Origin: Trichobilharzia szidati
Taxonomy: Eukaryota > Platyhelminthes > Trematoda > Strigeidida > Schistosomatidae
Assembly (NCBI GenBank): GCA_944472155.2
Contig: OX235279.1
Location: 46,845,564-46,909,563, forward strand
Direction of reading: 5' to 3'
Length of the DNA: 64,000 nucleotides
The position numbers were made by a program, and so were the translations under genes. The notes beneath the pieces were generated by a model. That model did no database searches and was not told the DNA's origin. It saw only the letters and a list, made by a program, of their open reading frames with translations. Below are positions 13,023 through 28,470 of the stretch, piece after piece. Positions within the stretch are counted from its first letter, which is position 1, and each line of letters opens with the position of its first letter.

Positions 13023-14247
13023 CTGCCGGTATGCAAAAGAACGGAATTATGGTCACGATGTCAGTCTTAAAGCACGCGTTTCTCCGAAAACACACTCAAT
13101 GAACGGGATCAAACTCATCTCCTTTCGGAGGCAGTAGATGCACACTATCACCATATACTACACAAGACATAGCTGTACGGGAAATACTTGCTGCACAACC
13201 CTATGAGATAACAAGGCTCGCACACACGCACACACACACACACGCACGCACACAGAGTCAATTCAACACACTCCCTTCAGTAACCTACGTGAACCACAAA
13301 CCACACACTACACAAAACATTACAACGGGAACTTTCAAAATCACAAAACTCACACTCACACACAAACACATTCACACGCACACGCACACAAGGAAACAAA
13401 CGAAGAGAAAGACAGATAAACAGAACAGATACGCACACATACACACTAGACACTGCCATGCTGTACTATACTAGATTACACTATTTCAAACTCTACTGTA
13501 CTATACTTTACTATACTATGCTATACTATACTATACTATATTATATTACACTATACTACACACACACACACGCACGCTTCCACACTCACACTCACACACA
13601 TACACAACCACACAAACAGAAATAACAATGACAATGAAAACATCTGATTAGCGATGATCAACAATACCAATCAGTCGTCTAACCGTAGCCCAAATACACA
13701 CCCACATCGAGAATTTAAGAGTAGTTCACAGTGTTATCAACGAACCGAATGTAGTGGTCAGAAATTCACCTAGTGTAGCCAAAACAACAGACACTAAAAC
13801 TGTCAAAATACACAATCATACCATTCGAATGCAACATCAAGCAGACATACGACCACTGGGTGCAATCCACAACCACCTTGTTTGTCAATTCAAAATGACA
13901 AGGGAATCACAAGGAAGAACACCGAAAATGCATTACTCGTGAGATGTCGTCTCACACAGAGTCCAAACAAGAAACACACCGTTGCAAACAAACACTTATC
14001 TGAATATCGGTGAGATGCAAATGGCATGATGATCATCAATTAATATGTGGAATCATGGATAGATAGACCATGGAAACTCCTAACCGACAGGACATGCATG
14101 CAATGGGAGGTGCGACAATAGCCAATTCTCGTAAAATATTATCCAGAAATGTCACCAGTAAGTTCAAGAACAACCGAAGCGGAACAACTAGCCATGCCAC
14201 TAAGCCTACGACTGTGCCACGAATGTATGCACAGAGCAGTAACTCGC
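13023..14247 (-). repeat. Array intron R8 to R7, first with expanded CTATA tract
   Basis: This 1225-nt intron is intermediate between the short and long classes. The plus strand shows a CTATA pentanucleotide expansion at about 13500-13545 and the CGCTTCCACACTCACAC block typical of the long class, but lacks the extra CGCCCACACGCACCAG block. Confidence 0.8.
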
Positions 14248-14715
14248 CTCAGAAGTAGTCAACTTCTCCTCCTTCTCCTGCACAATGCGTTCCTCCATCT
14301 TCACAGTCACCGTCTCCTTCGATTCCACGATCTGCTTCACACCGACGGTCGCCTGCTCCACCTGTATTGCGGACTCCTCCGTCACTCCAACCATGCTCTT
14401 CACATCCGTCACCTCCGCCTCTCCTTCACTCACAACGGAAACAGGAACTGTCTCCTCTTCCACAGGTACCTCCTCCACATCAACCTCATGCACAGGAGCC
14501 TCCTCTGCCTTCTCCACCTTCGTCGGCTTCTCGGAAACTGCCACGGCTGCCTCACTCGGCTGTTCCACCACAACCGCACTCTCCGCACCGTCAGACTCAT
14601 CCATCTCACTCACACCCTCCGACGCCCAATCCATAGACTTTGTCACAGTCTCTTTCCCTTCTTGTACAACAACATCCTCGGCTGTCGTCGTCAATGTGTC
14701 TTCAGCTTCACCCAC
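14248..14715 (-). CDS. Repeat exon R8
   Basis: It encodes the common Glu113 protein. The intron just upstream in the transcript carries the deletion noted at 14716-15838. It has the TATCGG variant upstream of its acceptor, shared with R10-R15. Confidence 0.85.
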
Positions 14716-15838
14716 CTGCCGGTATGCAAAAGAACGGAATTATGGTCACGATGTCAGTCTTAAAGCACGCGTTTCTCCGAAAACACACTCAATGAACGGG
14801 ATCAAACTCATCTCCTATCGGAGGCAGTAGATGCACACTATCACCATATACTACACAAGACATAGCTGTACGGGAAATACTTGCTGCACAACCCTATGAG
14901 ATAACAAGGCTCGCACACACGCACACACACACACACGCACGCACACAAGGAAACAAACGAAGAGAAAGACAGATAAACAGAACAGATACGCACTCACACA
15001 CACTAGACACTGCCATGCTGTACTATACTATATTATACTATTTCAAACTCTACTCTACTATACTTTACTATACTATACTATACTATACTATACTGTACTA
15101 TGTTGCACTAAACTACACACACACACACACGCCCACACGCACCAGCACACGCACACACACACGCACGCTTCCACACTCACACTCACACACATACACAACC
15201 ACACAAACAGAAATAACAATGACAATGAAAACATCTGATTAGCGATGATCAACAATACCAATCAGTCGTCTAACCGTAGCCCAAATACACACCTACATCG
15301 AGAATTTAAGAATAGTTCACAGTGTTATCAACGAACCGAATGTAGTGGTCAGAAATTCACCTAGTGTAGCCAAAACAACAGACACTAAAACTGTCAAAAT
15401 ACACAATCATACCATTCGAATGCAACATCAAGCAGACATAAGACCACTGGGTGCAATCCACAACCACCTTGTTTGTCAATTCAAAATGACAAGGGAATCA
15501 CAAGGAAGAACACCGAAAATGCATTACTCGTGAGATGTCGTCTCACACAGAGTCCAAACAAGAAACACACCGTTGCAAACAAACACTTATCTGAATATCG
15601 GTGAGATGCAAATGGCATGATGATCATCAATTAATACGTGGAATCATGGATAGATAGACCATGGAAACTCCTAACCGACAGGACATGCATGCAATGGGAG
15701 GTGCGACAATAGCCAATTCTCGTAAAATATTATCCAGAAATGTCACCAGTAAGTTCAAGAACAACCGAAGCGGAACAACTAGCCATGCCACTAAGCCTAC
15801 GACTGTGCCACGAATGTATGCACAGAGCAGTAACTCGC
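14716..15838 (-). repeat. Array intron R9 to R8 with an internal deletion of about 137 bp
   Basis: At 1123 nt this is the shortest array intron. The stretch between the first CA tract and the GGAAACAAACG motif is missing; the junction is near 14941-14947. Both deletion ends in the full-length units lie in CGCACACA-type sequence, so repeat-mediated slippage or recombination explains it. Confidence 0.85.
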
Positions 15839-16306
15839 CTCAGAAGTAGTCAACTTCTCCTCCTTCTCCTGCACAATGCGTTCCTCCATCTTCACAGTCA
15901 CCGTCTCCTTCGATTCCACGATCTGCTTCACACCGACGGTCGCCTGCTCCACCTGTATTGCGGACTCCTCCGTCACTCCAACCATGCTCTTCACATCCGT
16001 CACCTCCGCCTCTCCTTCACTCACAACGGAAACAGGAACTGTCTCCTCTTCCACAGGTACCTCCTCCACATCAACCTCATGCACAGGAGCCTCCTCTGCC
16101 TTCTCCACCTTCGTCGGCTTCTCGGAAACTGCCACGGCTGCCTCACTCGGCTGTTCCACCACAACCGCACTCTCCGCACCGTCAGACTCATCCATCTCAC
16201 TCACACCCTCCGACGCCCAATCCATAGACTTTGTCACAGTCTCTTTCCCTTCTTGTACAACAACATCCTCGGCTGTCGTCGTCAATGTGTCTTCAGCTTC
16301 ACCCAC
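15839..16306 (-). CDS. Repeat exon R9
   Basis: It encodes the common Glu113 protein. Its downstream intron has C at +202 (plus-strand TACGTGG), shared only with R11, R12 and R13. Confidence 0.85.
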
Positions 16307-17566
16307 CTGCCGGTATGCAAAAGAACGGAATTATGGTCACGATGTCAGTCTTAAAGCACGCGTTTCTCCGAAAACACACTCAATGAACGGGATCAAACTC
16401 ATCTCCTTTCGGAGGCAGTAGATGCACACTATCACCATATACTACACAAGACATAGCTGTACGGGAAATACTTGCTGCACAACCCTATGAGATAACAAGG
16501 CTCGCACACACGCACACACACACACACACACGCACGCACACAGAGTCAGTTCAACACACTCCCTTCAGTAACCTACGTGAACCACAAACCACACACTACA
16601 CAAAACATTACAACGGGAACTTTCAAAATCACAAAACTCACACTCACACATACACACACACATTCACACACACACGCACACAAGGAAACAAACGAAGAGA
16701 AAGACAGATAAACAGAACAGATACGCACTCACACACACTAGACACTGCCATGCTGTACTATACTATATTATACTATTTCAAACTCTACTCTACTATACTT
16801 TACTATACTATACTATACTATACTATACTATATTACACTATACTACACACACACACACACGCCCACACGCACCAGCACACGCACACACACACGAGCTTCC
16901 ACACTCACACTCACACACATACACAACCACACAAACAGAAATAACAATGACAATGAAAACATCTGATTAGCGATGATCAACAATACCAATCAGTCGTCTA
17001 ACCGTAGCCCAAATACACACCTACATCGAGAATTTAAGAATAGTTCACAGTGTTATCAACGAACCGAATGTAGTGGTCAGAAATTCACCTAGTGTAGCCA
17101 AAACAACAGACACTAAAACTGTCAAAATACACAATCATACCATTCGAATGCAACATCAAGCAGACATACGACCACTGGGTGCAATCCACAACCACCTTGT
17201 TTGTCAATTCAAAATGACAAGGGAATCACAAGGAAGAACACCGAAAATGCATTACTCGTGAGATGTCGTCTCACACAGAGTCCAAACAAGAAACACACCG
17301 TTGCAAACAAACACTTATCTGAATATCGGTGAGATGCAAATGGCATGATGATCATCAATTAATATGTGGAATCATGGATAGATAGACCATGGAAACTCCT
17401 AACCGACAGGACATGCATGCAATGGGAGGTGCGACAATAGCCAATTCTCGTAAAATATTATCCAGAAATGTCACCAGTAAGTTCAAGAACAACCGAAGCG
17501 GAACAACTTGCCATGCCACTAAGCCTACGACTGTGCCACGAATGTATGCACAGAGCAGTAACTCGC

Positions 17567-18034
17567 CTCAGAAGTAGTCAACTTCTCCTCCTTCTCCTGC
17601 ACAATGCGTTCCTCCATCTTCACAGTCACCGTCTCCTTCGATTCCACGATCTGCTTCACACCGACGGTCGCCTGCTCCACCTGTATTGCGGACTCCTCCG
17701 TCACTCCAACCATGCTCTTCACATCCGTCACCTCCGCCTCTCCTTCACTCACAACGGAAACAGGAACTGTCTCCTCTTCCACAGGTACCTCCTCCACATC
17801 AACCTCATGCACAGGAGCCTCCTCTGCCTTCTCCACCTTCGTCGGCTTCTCGGAAACTGCCACGGCTGCCTCACTCGGCTGTTCCACCACAACCGCACTC
17901 TCCGCACCGTCAGACTCATCCATCTCACTCACACCCTCCGACGCCCAATCCATAGACTTTGTCACAGTCTCTTTCCCTTCTTGTACAACAACATCCTCGG
18001 CTGTCGTCGTCAATGTGTCTTCAGCTTCACCCAC
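17567..18034 (-). CDS. Repeat exon R10
   Basis: It encodes the common Glu113 protein. It begins the block R10-R17 with T at intron +58. Confidence 0.85.
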
Positions 18035-19291
18035 CTGCCGGTATGCAAAAGAACGGAATTATGGTCACGATGTCAGTCTTAAAGCACGCGTTTCTCCGAA
18101 AACACACTCAATGAACGGGATCAAACTCATCTCCTATCGGAGGCAGTAGATGCACACTATCACCATATACTACACAAGACATAGCTGTACGGGAAATACT
18201 TGCTGCACAACCCTATGAGATAACAAGGCTCGCACACACGCACACACACACACACGCACGCACACAGAGTCAGTTCAACACACTCCCTTCAGTAACCTAC
18301 GTGAACCACAAACCACACACTACACAAAACATTACAACGGGAACTTTCAAAATCACAAAACTCACACTCACACATACACACACACATTCACACACACACG
18401 CACACAAGGAAACAAACGAAGAGAAAGACAGATAAACAGAACAGATACGCACTCACACACACTAGACACTGCCATGCTGTACTATACTATATTATACTAT
18501 TTCAAACTCTACTCTACTATACTTTACTATACTATACTATACTATACTATACTATAATATTACACTATACTACACACACACACACACACGCCCACACGCA
18601 CCAGCACACACACACGCACGCTTCCACACTCACACTCACACACATACACAACCACACAAACAGAAATAACAATGACAATGAAAACATCTGATTAGCGATG
18701 ATCAACAATACCAATCAGTCGTCTAACCGTAGCCCAAATACACACCTACATCGAGAATTTAAGAATAGTTCACAGTGTTATCAACGAACCGAATGTAGTG
18801 GTCAGAAATTCACCTAGTGTAGCCAAAACAACAGACACTAAAACTGTCAAAATACACAATCATACCATTCGAATGCAACATCAAGCAGACATACGACCAC
18901 TGGGTGCAATCCACAACCACCTTGTTTGTCAATTCAAAATGACAAGGGAATCACAAGGAAGAACACCGAAAATGCATTACTCGTGAGATGTCGTCTCACA
19001 CAGAGTCCAAACAAGAAACACACCGTTGCAAACAAACACTTATCTGAATATCGGTGAGATGCAAATGGCATGATGATCATCAATTAATACGTGGAATCAT
19101 GGATAGATAGACCATGGAAACTCCTAACCGACAGGACATGCATGCAATGGGAGGTGCGACAATAGCCAATTCTCGTAAAATATTATCCAGAAATGTCACC
19201 AGTAAGTTCAAGAACAACCGAAGCGGAACAACTTGCCATGCCACTAAGCCTACGACTGTGCCACGAATGTATGCACAGAGCAGTAACTCGC

Positions 19292-19759
19292 CTCAGAAGT
19301 AGTCAACTTCTCCTCCTTCTCCTGCACAATGCGTTCCTCCATCTTCACAGTCACCGTCTCCTTCGATTCCACGATCTGCTTCACACCGACGGTCGCCTGC
19401 TCCACCTGTATTGCGGACTCCTCCGTCACTCCAACCATGCTCTTCACATCCGTCACCTCCGCCTCTCCTTCACTCACAACGGAAACAGGAACTGTCTCCT
19501 CTTCCACAGGTACCTCCTCCACATCAACCTCATGCACAGGAGCCTCCTCTGCCTTCTCCACCTTCGTCGGCTTCTCGGAAACTGCCACGGCTGCCTCACT
19601 CGGCTGTTCCACCACAACCGCACTCTCCGCACCGTCAGACTCATCCATCTCACTCACACCCTCCGACGCCCAATCCATAGACTTTGTCACAGTCTCTTTC
19701 CCTTCTTGTACAACAACATCCTCGGCTGTCGTCGTCAATGTGTCTTCAGCTTCACCCAC
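19292..19759 (-). CDS. Repeat exon R11
   Basis: It encodes the common Glu113 protein. It has C at intron +202, like R9, R12 and R13. Confidence 0.85.
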
Positions 19760-20245
19760 CTGCCGGTATGCAAAAGAACGGAATTATGGTCACGATGTCA
19801 GTCTTAAAGCACGCGTTTCTCCGAAAACACACTCAATGAACGGGATCAAACTCATCTCCTATCGGAGGCAGTAGATGCACACTATCACCATATACTACAC
19901 AAGACATAGCTGTACGGGAAATACTTGCTGCACAACCCTATGAGATAACAAGGCTCGCACACACGCACACACACACCACGCACGCACACAGAGTCAGTTC
20001 AACACACTCCCTTCAGTAACCTACGTGAACCACAAACCACACACTACACAAAACATTACAACGGGAACTTTCAAAATCACAAAACTCACACTCACACACA
20101 CACACATTCACACACACACGCACACAAGGAAACAAACGAAGAGAAAGACAGATAAACAGAACAGATACGCACTCACACACACTAGACACTGCCATGCTGT
20201 ACTATACTATATTATACTATTTCAAACTCTACTCTACTATACTTT

Positions 20246-20300
20246 ACTATACTATACTATACTATACTATACTATACTATACTATACTATACTATACTAC
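20246..20300. repeat. Longest class of (ACTAT)n pentanucleotide tract in the array
   Basis: About eleven near-perfect ACTAT units lie in the intron between R12 and R11. The matching tract in the next intron (about 21996-22051) is equally long. In the six left-most introns only two or three interrupted units are present. Confidence 0.85.
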
Positions 20301-21040
20301 TATGTTACACTATACTACACACACACACACACGCCCACACGCACCAGCACACGCACACACACACGCACGCTTCCACACTCACACTCACACACATACACAA
20401 CCACACAAACAGAAATAACAATGACAATGAAAACATCTGATTAGCGATGATCAACAATACCAATCAGTCGTCTAACCGTAGCCCAAATACACACCCACAT
20501 CGAGAATTTAAGAGTAGTTCACAGTGTTATCAACGAACCGAATGTAGTGGTCAGAAATTCACCTAGTGTAGCCAAAACAACAGACACTAAAACTGTCAAA
20601 ATACACAATCATACCATTCGAATGCAACATCAAGCAGACATACGACCACTGGGTGCAATCCACAACCACCTTGTTTGTCAATTCAAAATGACAAGGGAAT
20701 CACAAGGAAGAACACCGAAAATGCATTACTCGTGAGATGTCGTCTCACACAGAGTCCAAACAAGAAACACACCGTTGCAAACAAACACTTATCTGAATAT
20801 CGGTGAGATGCAAATGGCATGATGATCATCAATTAATACGTGGAATCATGGATAGATAGACCATGGAAACTCCTAACCGACAGGACATGCATGCAATGGG
20901 AGGTGCGACAATAGCCAATTCTCGTAAAATATTATCCAGAAATGTCACCAGTAAGTTCAAGAACAACCGAAGCGGAACAACTTGCCATGCCACTAAGCCT
21001 ACGACTGTGCCACGAATGTATGCACAGAGCAGTAACTCGC

Positions 21041-21508
21041 CTCAGAAGTAGTCAACTTCTCCTCCTTCTCCTGCACAATGCGTTCCTCCATCTTCACAGT
21101 CACCGTCTCCTTCGATTCCACGATCTGCTTCACACCGACGGTCGCCTGCTCCACCTGTATTGCGGACTCCTCCGTCACTCCAACCATGCTCTTCACATCC
21201 GTCACCTCCGCCTCTCCTTCACTCACAACGGAAACAGGAACTGTCTCCTCTTCCACAGGTACCTCCTCCACATCAACCTCATGCACAGGAGCCTCCTCTG
21301 CCTTCTCCACCTTCGTCGGCTTCTCGGAAACTGCCACGGCTGCCTCACTCGGCTGTTCCACCACAACCGCACTCTCCGCACCGTCAGACTCATCCATCTC
21401 ACTCACACCCTCCGACGCCCAATCCATAGACTTTGTCACAGTCTCTTTCCCTTCTTGTACAACAACATCCTCGGCTGTCGTCGTCAATGTGTCTTCAGCT
21501 TCACCCAC
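21041..21508 (-). CDS. Repeat exon R12
   Basis: It encodes the common Glu113 protein. It lies between the two longest pentanucleotide tracts, in introns of 1281 and 1285 nt. Confidence 0.85.
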
Positions 21509-22793
21509 CTGCCGGTATGCAAAAGAACGGAATTATGGTCACGATGTCAGTCTTAAAGCACGCGTTTCTCCGAAAACACACTCAATGAACGGGATCAAAC
21601 TCATCTCCTATCGGAGGCAGTAGATGCACACTATCACCATATACTACACAAGACATAGCTGTACGGGAAATACTTGCTGCACAACCCTATGAGATAACAA
21701 GGCTCGCACACACGCACACACACACACGCACGCACACAGAGTCAGTTCAACACACTCCCTTCAGTAACCTACGTGAACCACAAACCACACACTACACAAA
21801 ACATTACAACGGGAACTTTCAAAATCACAAAACTCACACTCACACATACACACACACATTCACACACACACGCACACAAGGAAACAAACGAAGAGAAAGA
21901 CAGATAAACAGAACAGATACGCACTCACACACACTAGACACTGCCATGCTGTACTATACTATATTATACTATTTCAAACTCTACTCTACTATACTTTACT
22001 ATACTATACTATACTATACTATACTATACTATACTATACTATACTATACTGTACTATTTACACTATACTACACACACACACACACGCCCACACGCACCAG
22101 CACACGCACACACACACGCACGCTTCCACACTCACACTCACACACATACACAACCACACAAACAGAAATAACAATGACAATGAAAACATCTGATTAGCGA
22201 TGATCAACAATACCAATCAGTCGTCTAACCGTAGCCCAAATACACACCTACATCGAGAATTTAAGAATAGTTCACAGTGTTATCAACGAACCGAATGTAG
22301 TGGTCAGAAATTCACCTAGTGTAGCCAAAACAACAGACACTAAAACTGTCAAAATACACAATCATACCATTCGAATGCAACATCAAGCAGACATACGACC
22401 ACTGGGTGCAATCCACAACCACCTTGTTTGTCAATTCAAAATGACAAGGGAATCACAAGGAAGAACACCGAAAATGCATTACTCGTGAGATGTCGTCTCA
22501 CACAGAGTCCAAACAAGAAACACACCGTTGCAAACAAACACTTATCTGAATATCGGTGAGATGCAAATGGCATGATGATCATCAATTAATACGTGGAATC
22601 ATGGATAGATAGACCATGGAAACTCCTAACCGACAGGACATGCATGCAATGGGAGGTGCGACAATAGCCAATTCTCGTAAAATATTATCCAGAAATGTCA
22701 CCAGTAAGTTCAAGAACAACCGAAGCGGAACAACTTGCCATGCCACTAAGCCTACGACTGTGCCACGAATGTATGCACAGAGCAGTAACTCGC

Positions 22794-23261
22794 CTCAGAA
22801 GTAGTCAACTTCTCCTCCTTCTCCTGCACAATGCGTTCCTCCATCTTCACAGTCACCGTCTCCTTCGATTCCACGATCTGCTTCACACCGACGGTCGCCT
22901 GCTCCACCTGTATTGCGGACTCCTCCGTCACTCCAACCATGCTCTTCACATCCGTCACCTCCGCCTCTCCTTCACTCACAACGGAAACAGGAACTGTCTC
23001 CTCTTCCACAGGTACCTCCTCCACATCAACCTCATGCACAGGAGCCTCCTCTGCCTTCTCCACCTTCGTCGGCTTCTCGGAAACTGCCACGGCTGCCTCA
23101 CTCGGCTGTTCCACCACAACCGCACTCTCCGCACCGTCAGACTCATCCATCTCACTCACACCCTCCGACGCCCAATCCATAGACTTTGTCACAGTCTCTT
23201 TCCCTTCTTGTACAACAACATCCTCGGCTGTCGTCGTCAATGTGTCTTCAGCTTCACCCAC
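22794..23261 (-). CDS. Repeat exon R13
   Basis: It encodes the common Glu113 protein. It is the highest-coordinate copy with C at intron +202. Confidence 0.85.
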
Positions 23262-24524
23262 CTGCCGGTATGCAAAAGAACGGAATTATGGTCACGATGT
23301 CAGTCTTAAAGCACGCGTTTCTCCGAAAACACACTCAATGAACGGGATCAAACTCATCTCCTATCGGAGGCAGTAGATGCACACTATCACCATATACTAC
23401 ACAAGACATAGCTGTACGGGAAATACTTGCTGCACAACCCTATGAGATAACAAGGCTCGCACACACGCACACACACACACGCACGCACACAGAGTCAGTT
23501 CAACACACTCCCTTCAGTAACCTACGTGAACCACAAACCACACACTACACAAAACATTACAACGGGAACTTTCAAAATCACAAAACTCACACTCACACAT
23601 ACACACACACATTCACACACACACGCACACAAGGAAACAAACGAAGAGAAAGACAGATAAACAGAACAGATACGCACTCACACACACTAGACACTGCCAT
23701 GCTGTACTATACTATATTATACTATTTCAAACTCTACTCTACTATACTTTACTATACTATACTATACTATACTATACTGTACTATGTTACACTATACTAC
23801 ACACACACACACACACGCCCACACGCACCAGCACACGCACACACACACGCACGCTTCCACACTCACACTCACACACATACACAACCACACAAACAGAAAT
23901 AACAATGACAATGAAAACATCTGATTAGCGATGATCAACAATACCAATCAGTCGTCTAACCGTAGCCCAAATACACACCCACATCGAGAATTTAAGAGTA
24001 GTTCACAGTGTTATCAACGAACCGAATGTAGTGGTCAGAAATTCACCTAGTGTAGCCAAAACAACAGACACTAAAACTGTCAAAATACACAATCATACCA
24101 TTCGAATGCAACATCAAGCAGACATAAGACCACTGGGTGCAATCCACAACCACCTTGTTTGTCAATTCAAAATGACAAGGGAATCACAAGGAAGAACACC
24201 GAAAATGCATTACTCGTGAGATGTCGTCTCACACAGAGTCCAAACAAGAAACACACCGTTGCAAACAAACACTTATCTGAATATCGGTGAGATGCAAATG
24301 GCATGATGATCATCAATTAATATGTGGAATCATGGATAGATAGACCATGGAAACTCCTAACCGACAGGACATGCATGCAATGGGAGGTGCGACAATAGCC
24401 AATTCTCGTAAAATATTATCCAGAAATGTCACCAGTAAGTTCAAGAACAACCGAAGCGGAACAACTTGCCATGCCACTAAGCCTACGACTGTGCCACGAA
24501 TGTATGCACAGAGCAGTAACTCGC

Positions 24525-24992
24525 CTCAGAAGTAGTCAACTTCTCCTCCTTCTCCTGCACAATGCGTTCCTCCATCTTCACAGTCACCGTCTCCTTCGAT
24601 TCCACGATCTGCTTCACACCGACGGTCGCCTGCTCCACCTGTATTGCGGACTCCTCCGTCACTCCAACCATGCTCTTCACATCCGTCACCTCCGCCTCTC
24701 CTTCACTCACAACGGAAACAGGAACTGTCTCCTCTTCCACAGGTACCTCCTCCACATCAACCTCATGCACAGGAGCCTCCTCTGCCTTCTCCACCTTCGT
24801 CGGCTTCTCGGAAACTGCCACGGCTGCCTCACTCGGCTGTTCCACCACAACCGCACTCTCCGCACCGTCAGACTCATCCATCTCACTCACACCCTCCGAC
24901 GCCCAATCCATAGACTTTGTCACAGTCTCTTTCCCTTCTTGTACAACAACATCCTCGGCTGTCGTCGTCAATGTGTCTTCAGCTTCACCCAC
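24525..24992 (-). CDS. Repeat exon R14
   Basis: It encodes the common Glu113 protein, with T at intron +58 and T at +202. Confidence 0.85.
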
Positions 24993-26258
24993 CTGCCGGT
25001 ATGCAAAAGAACGGAATTATGGTCACGATGTCAGTCTTAAAGCACGCGTTTCTCCGAAAACACACTCAATGAACGGGATCAAACTCATCTCCTATCGGAG
25101 GCAGTAGATGCACACTATCACCATATACTACACAAGACATAGCTGTACGGGAAATACTTGCTGCACAACCCTATGAGATAACAAGGCTCGCACACACGCA
25201 CACACACACACACACGCACACAGAGTCAGTTCAACACACTCCCTTCAGTAACCTACGTGAACCACAAACCACACACTACACAAAACATTACAACGGGAAC
25301 TTTCAAAATCACAAAACTCACACTCACACATACACACACACATTCACACACACACGCACACAAGGAAACAAACGAAGAGAAAGACAGATAAACAGAACAG
25401 ATACGCACTCACACACACTAGACACTGCCATGCTGTACTATACTATATTATACTATTTCAAACTCTACTCTACTATACTTTACTATACTATACTATACTA
25501 TACTATACTATACTGTACTATGTTACACTATACTACACACACACACACACGCCCACACGCACCAGCACACGCACACACACACGCACGCTTCCACACTCAC
25601 ACTCACACACATACACAACCACACAAACAGAAATAACAATGACAATGAAAACATCTGATTAGCGATGATCAACAATACCAATCAGTCGTCTAACCGTAGC
25701 CCAAATACACACCCACATCGAGAATTTAAGAGTAGTTCACAGTGTTATCAACGAACCGAATGTAGTGGTCAGAAATTCACCTAATGTAGCCAAAACAACA
25801 GACACTAAAACTGTCAAAATACACAATCATACCATTCGAATGCAACATCAAGCAGACATACGACCACTGGGTGCAATCCACAACCACCTTGTTTGTCAAT
25901 TCAAAATGACAAGGGAATCACAAGGAAGAACACCGAAAATGCATTACTCGTGAGATGTCGTCTCACACAGAGTCCAAACAAGAAACACACCGTTGCAAAC
26001 AAACACTTATCTGAATATCGGTGAGATGCAAATGGCATGATGATCATCAATTAATATGTGGAATCATGGATAGATAGACCATGGAAACTCCTAACCGACA
26101 GGACATGCATGCAATGGGAGGTGCGACAATAGCCAATTCTCGTAAAATATTATCCAGAAATGTCACCAGTAAGTTCAAGAACAACCGAAGCGGAACAACT
26201 TGCCATGCCACTAAGCCTACGACTGTGCCACGAATGTATGCACAGAGCAGTAACTCGC

Positions 26259-26726
26259 CTCAGAAGTAGTCAACTTCTCCTCCTTCTCCTGCACAATGCG
26301 TTCCTCCATCTTCACAGTCACCGTCTCCTTCGATTCCACGATCTGCTTCACACCGACGGTCGCCTGCTCCACCTGTATTGCGGACTCCTCCGTCACTCCA
26401 ACCATGCTCTTCACATCCGTCACCTCCGCCTCTCCTTCACTCACAACGGAAACAGGAACTGTCTCCTCTTCCACAGGTACCTCCTCCACATCAACCTCAT
26501 GCACAGGAGCCTCCTCTGCCTTCTCCACCTTCGTCGGCTTCTCGGAAACTGCCACGGCTGCCTCACTCGGCTGTTCCACCACAACCGCACTCTCCGCACC
26601 GTCAGACTCATCCATCTCACTCACACCCTCCGACGCCCAATCCATAGACTTTGTCACAGTCTCTTTCCCTTCTTGTACAACAACATCCTCGGCTGTCGTC
26701 GTCAATGTGTCTTCAGCTTCACCCAC
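26259..26726 (-). CDS. Repeat exon R15
   Basis: It encodes the common Glu113 protein. It is the highest-coordinate copy with the TATCGG variant upstream of its acceptor. Its downstream intron has CCTAATG at 25791-25797 where nearly all others have CCTAGTG, a change shared with R20. Confidence 0.85.
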
Positions 26727-28002
26727 CTGCCGGTATGCAAAAGAACGGAATTATGGTCACGATGTCAGTCTTAAAGCACGCGTTTCTCCGAAAACACACT
26801 CAATGAACGGGATCAAACTCATCTCCTATCGGAGGCAGTAGATGCACACTATCACCATATACTACACAAGACATAGCTGTACGGGAAATACTTGCTGCAC
26901 AACCCTATGAGATAACAAGGCTCGCACACACGCACACACACACACACGCACGCACACAGAGTCAGTTCAACACACTCCCTTCAGTAACCTACGTGAACCA
27001 CAAACCACACACTACACAAAACATTACAACGGGAACTTTCAAAATCACAAAACTCACACCCACACACACACACATTCACACGCACACGCACACAAGGAAA
27101 CAAACGAAGAGAAAGACAGATAAACAGAACAGATACGCACTCACACACACTAGACACTGCCATGCTGTACTACACTATATTATACTATTTCAAACTCTAC
27201 TCTACTATACTTTACTATACTATGCTATACTATACTATGCTATACTATACTGTACTATACTATACTATTTACACTATACAACACACACACACACGCCCAC
27301 ACGCACCAGCACACGCACACACACACGCACGCTTCCACACTCACACTCACACACATACACAACCACACAAACAGAAATAACAATGACAATGAAAACATCT
27401 GATTAGCGATGATCAACAATACCAATCAGTCGTCTAACCGTAGCCCAAATACACACCCACATCGAGAATTTAAGAGTAGTTCACAGTGTTATCAACGAAC
27501 CGAATGTAGTGGTCAGAAATTCACCTAGTGTAGCCAAAACAACAGACACTAAAACTGTCAAAATACACAATCATACCATTCGAATGCAACATCAAGCAGA
27601 CATAAGACCACTGGGTGCAATCCACAACCACCTTGTTTGTCAATTCAAAATGACAAGGGAATCACAAGGAAGAACACCGAAAATGCATTACTCGTGAGAT
27701 GTCGTCTCACACAGAGTCCAAACAAGAAACACACCGTTGCAAACAAACACTTATCTGAATATCGGTGAGATGCAAATGGCATGATGATCATCAATTAATA
27801 TGTGGAATCATGGATAGATAGACCATGGAAACTCCTAACCGACAGGACATGCATGCAATGGGAGGTGCGACAATAGCCAATTCTCGTAAAATATTATCCA
27901 GAAATGTCACCAGTAAATTCAAGAACAACCGAAGCGGAACAACTTGCCATGCCACTAAGCCTACGACTGTGCCACGAATGTATGCACAGAGCAGTAACTC
28001 GC

Positions 28003-28470
28003 CTCAGAAGTAGTCAACTTCTCCTCCTTCTCCTGCACAATGCGTTCCTCCATCTTCACAGTCACCGTCTCCTTCGATTCCACGATCTGCTTCACACCGA
28101 CGGTCGCCTGCTCCACCTGTATTGCGGACTCCTCCGTCACTCCAACCATGCTCTTCACATCCGTCACCTCCGCCTCTCCTTCACTCACAACGGAAACAGG
28201 AACTGTCTCCTCTTCCACAGGTACCTCCTCCACATCAACCTCATGCACAGGAGCCTCCTCTGCCTTCTCCACCTTCGTCGGCTTCTCGGAAACTGCCACG
28301 GCTGCCTCACTCGGCTGTTCCACCACAACCGCACTCTCCGCACCGTCAGACTCATCCATCTCACTCACACCCTCCGACGCCCAATCCATAGACTTTGTCA
28401 CAGTCTCTTTCCCTTCTTGTACAACAACATCCTCGGCTGTCGTCGTCAATGTGTCTTCAGCTTCACCCAC
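28003..28470 (-). CDS. Repeat exon R16
   Basis: It encodes the common Glu113 protein. A private G-to-A change lies near 27916 in its downstream intron. Confidence 0.85.

Noticed and set aside
20025..20444. 139-codon plus-strand frame with Tyr/Leu and Thr/His runs
   Set aside because: It is a translation of the (CTATA)n and (CA)n tracts, absent or broken in other units.
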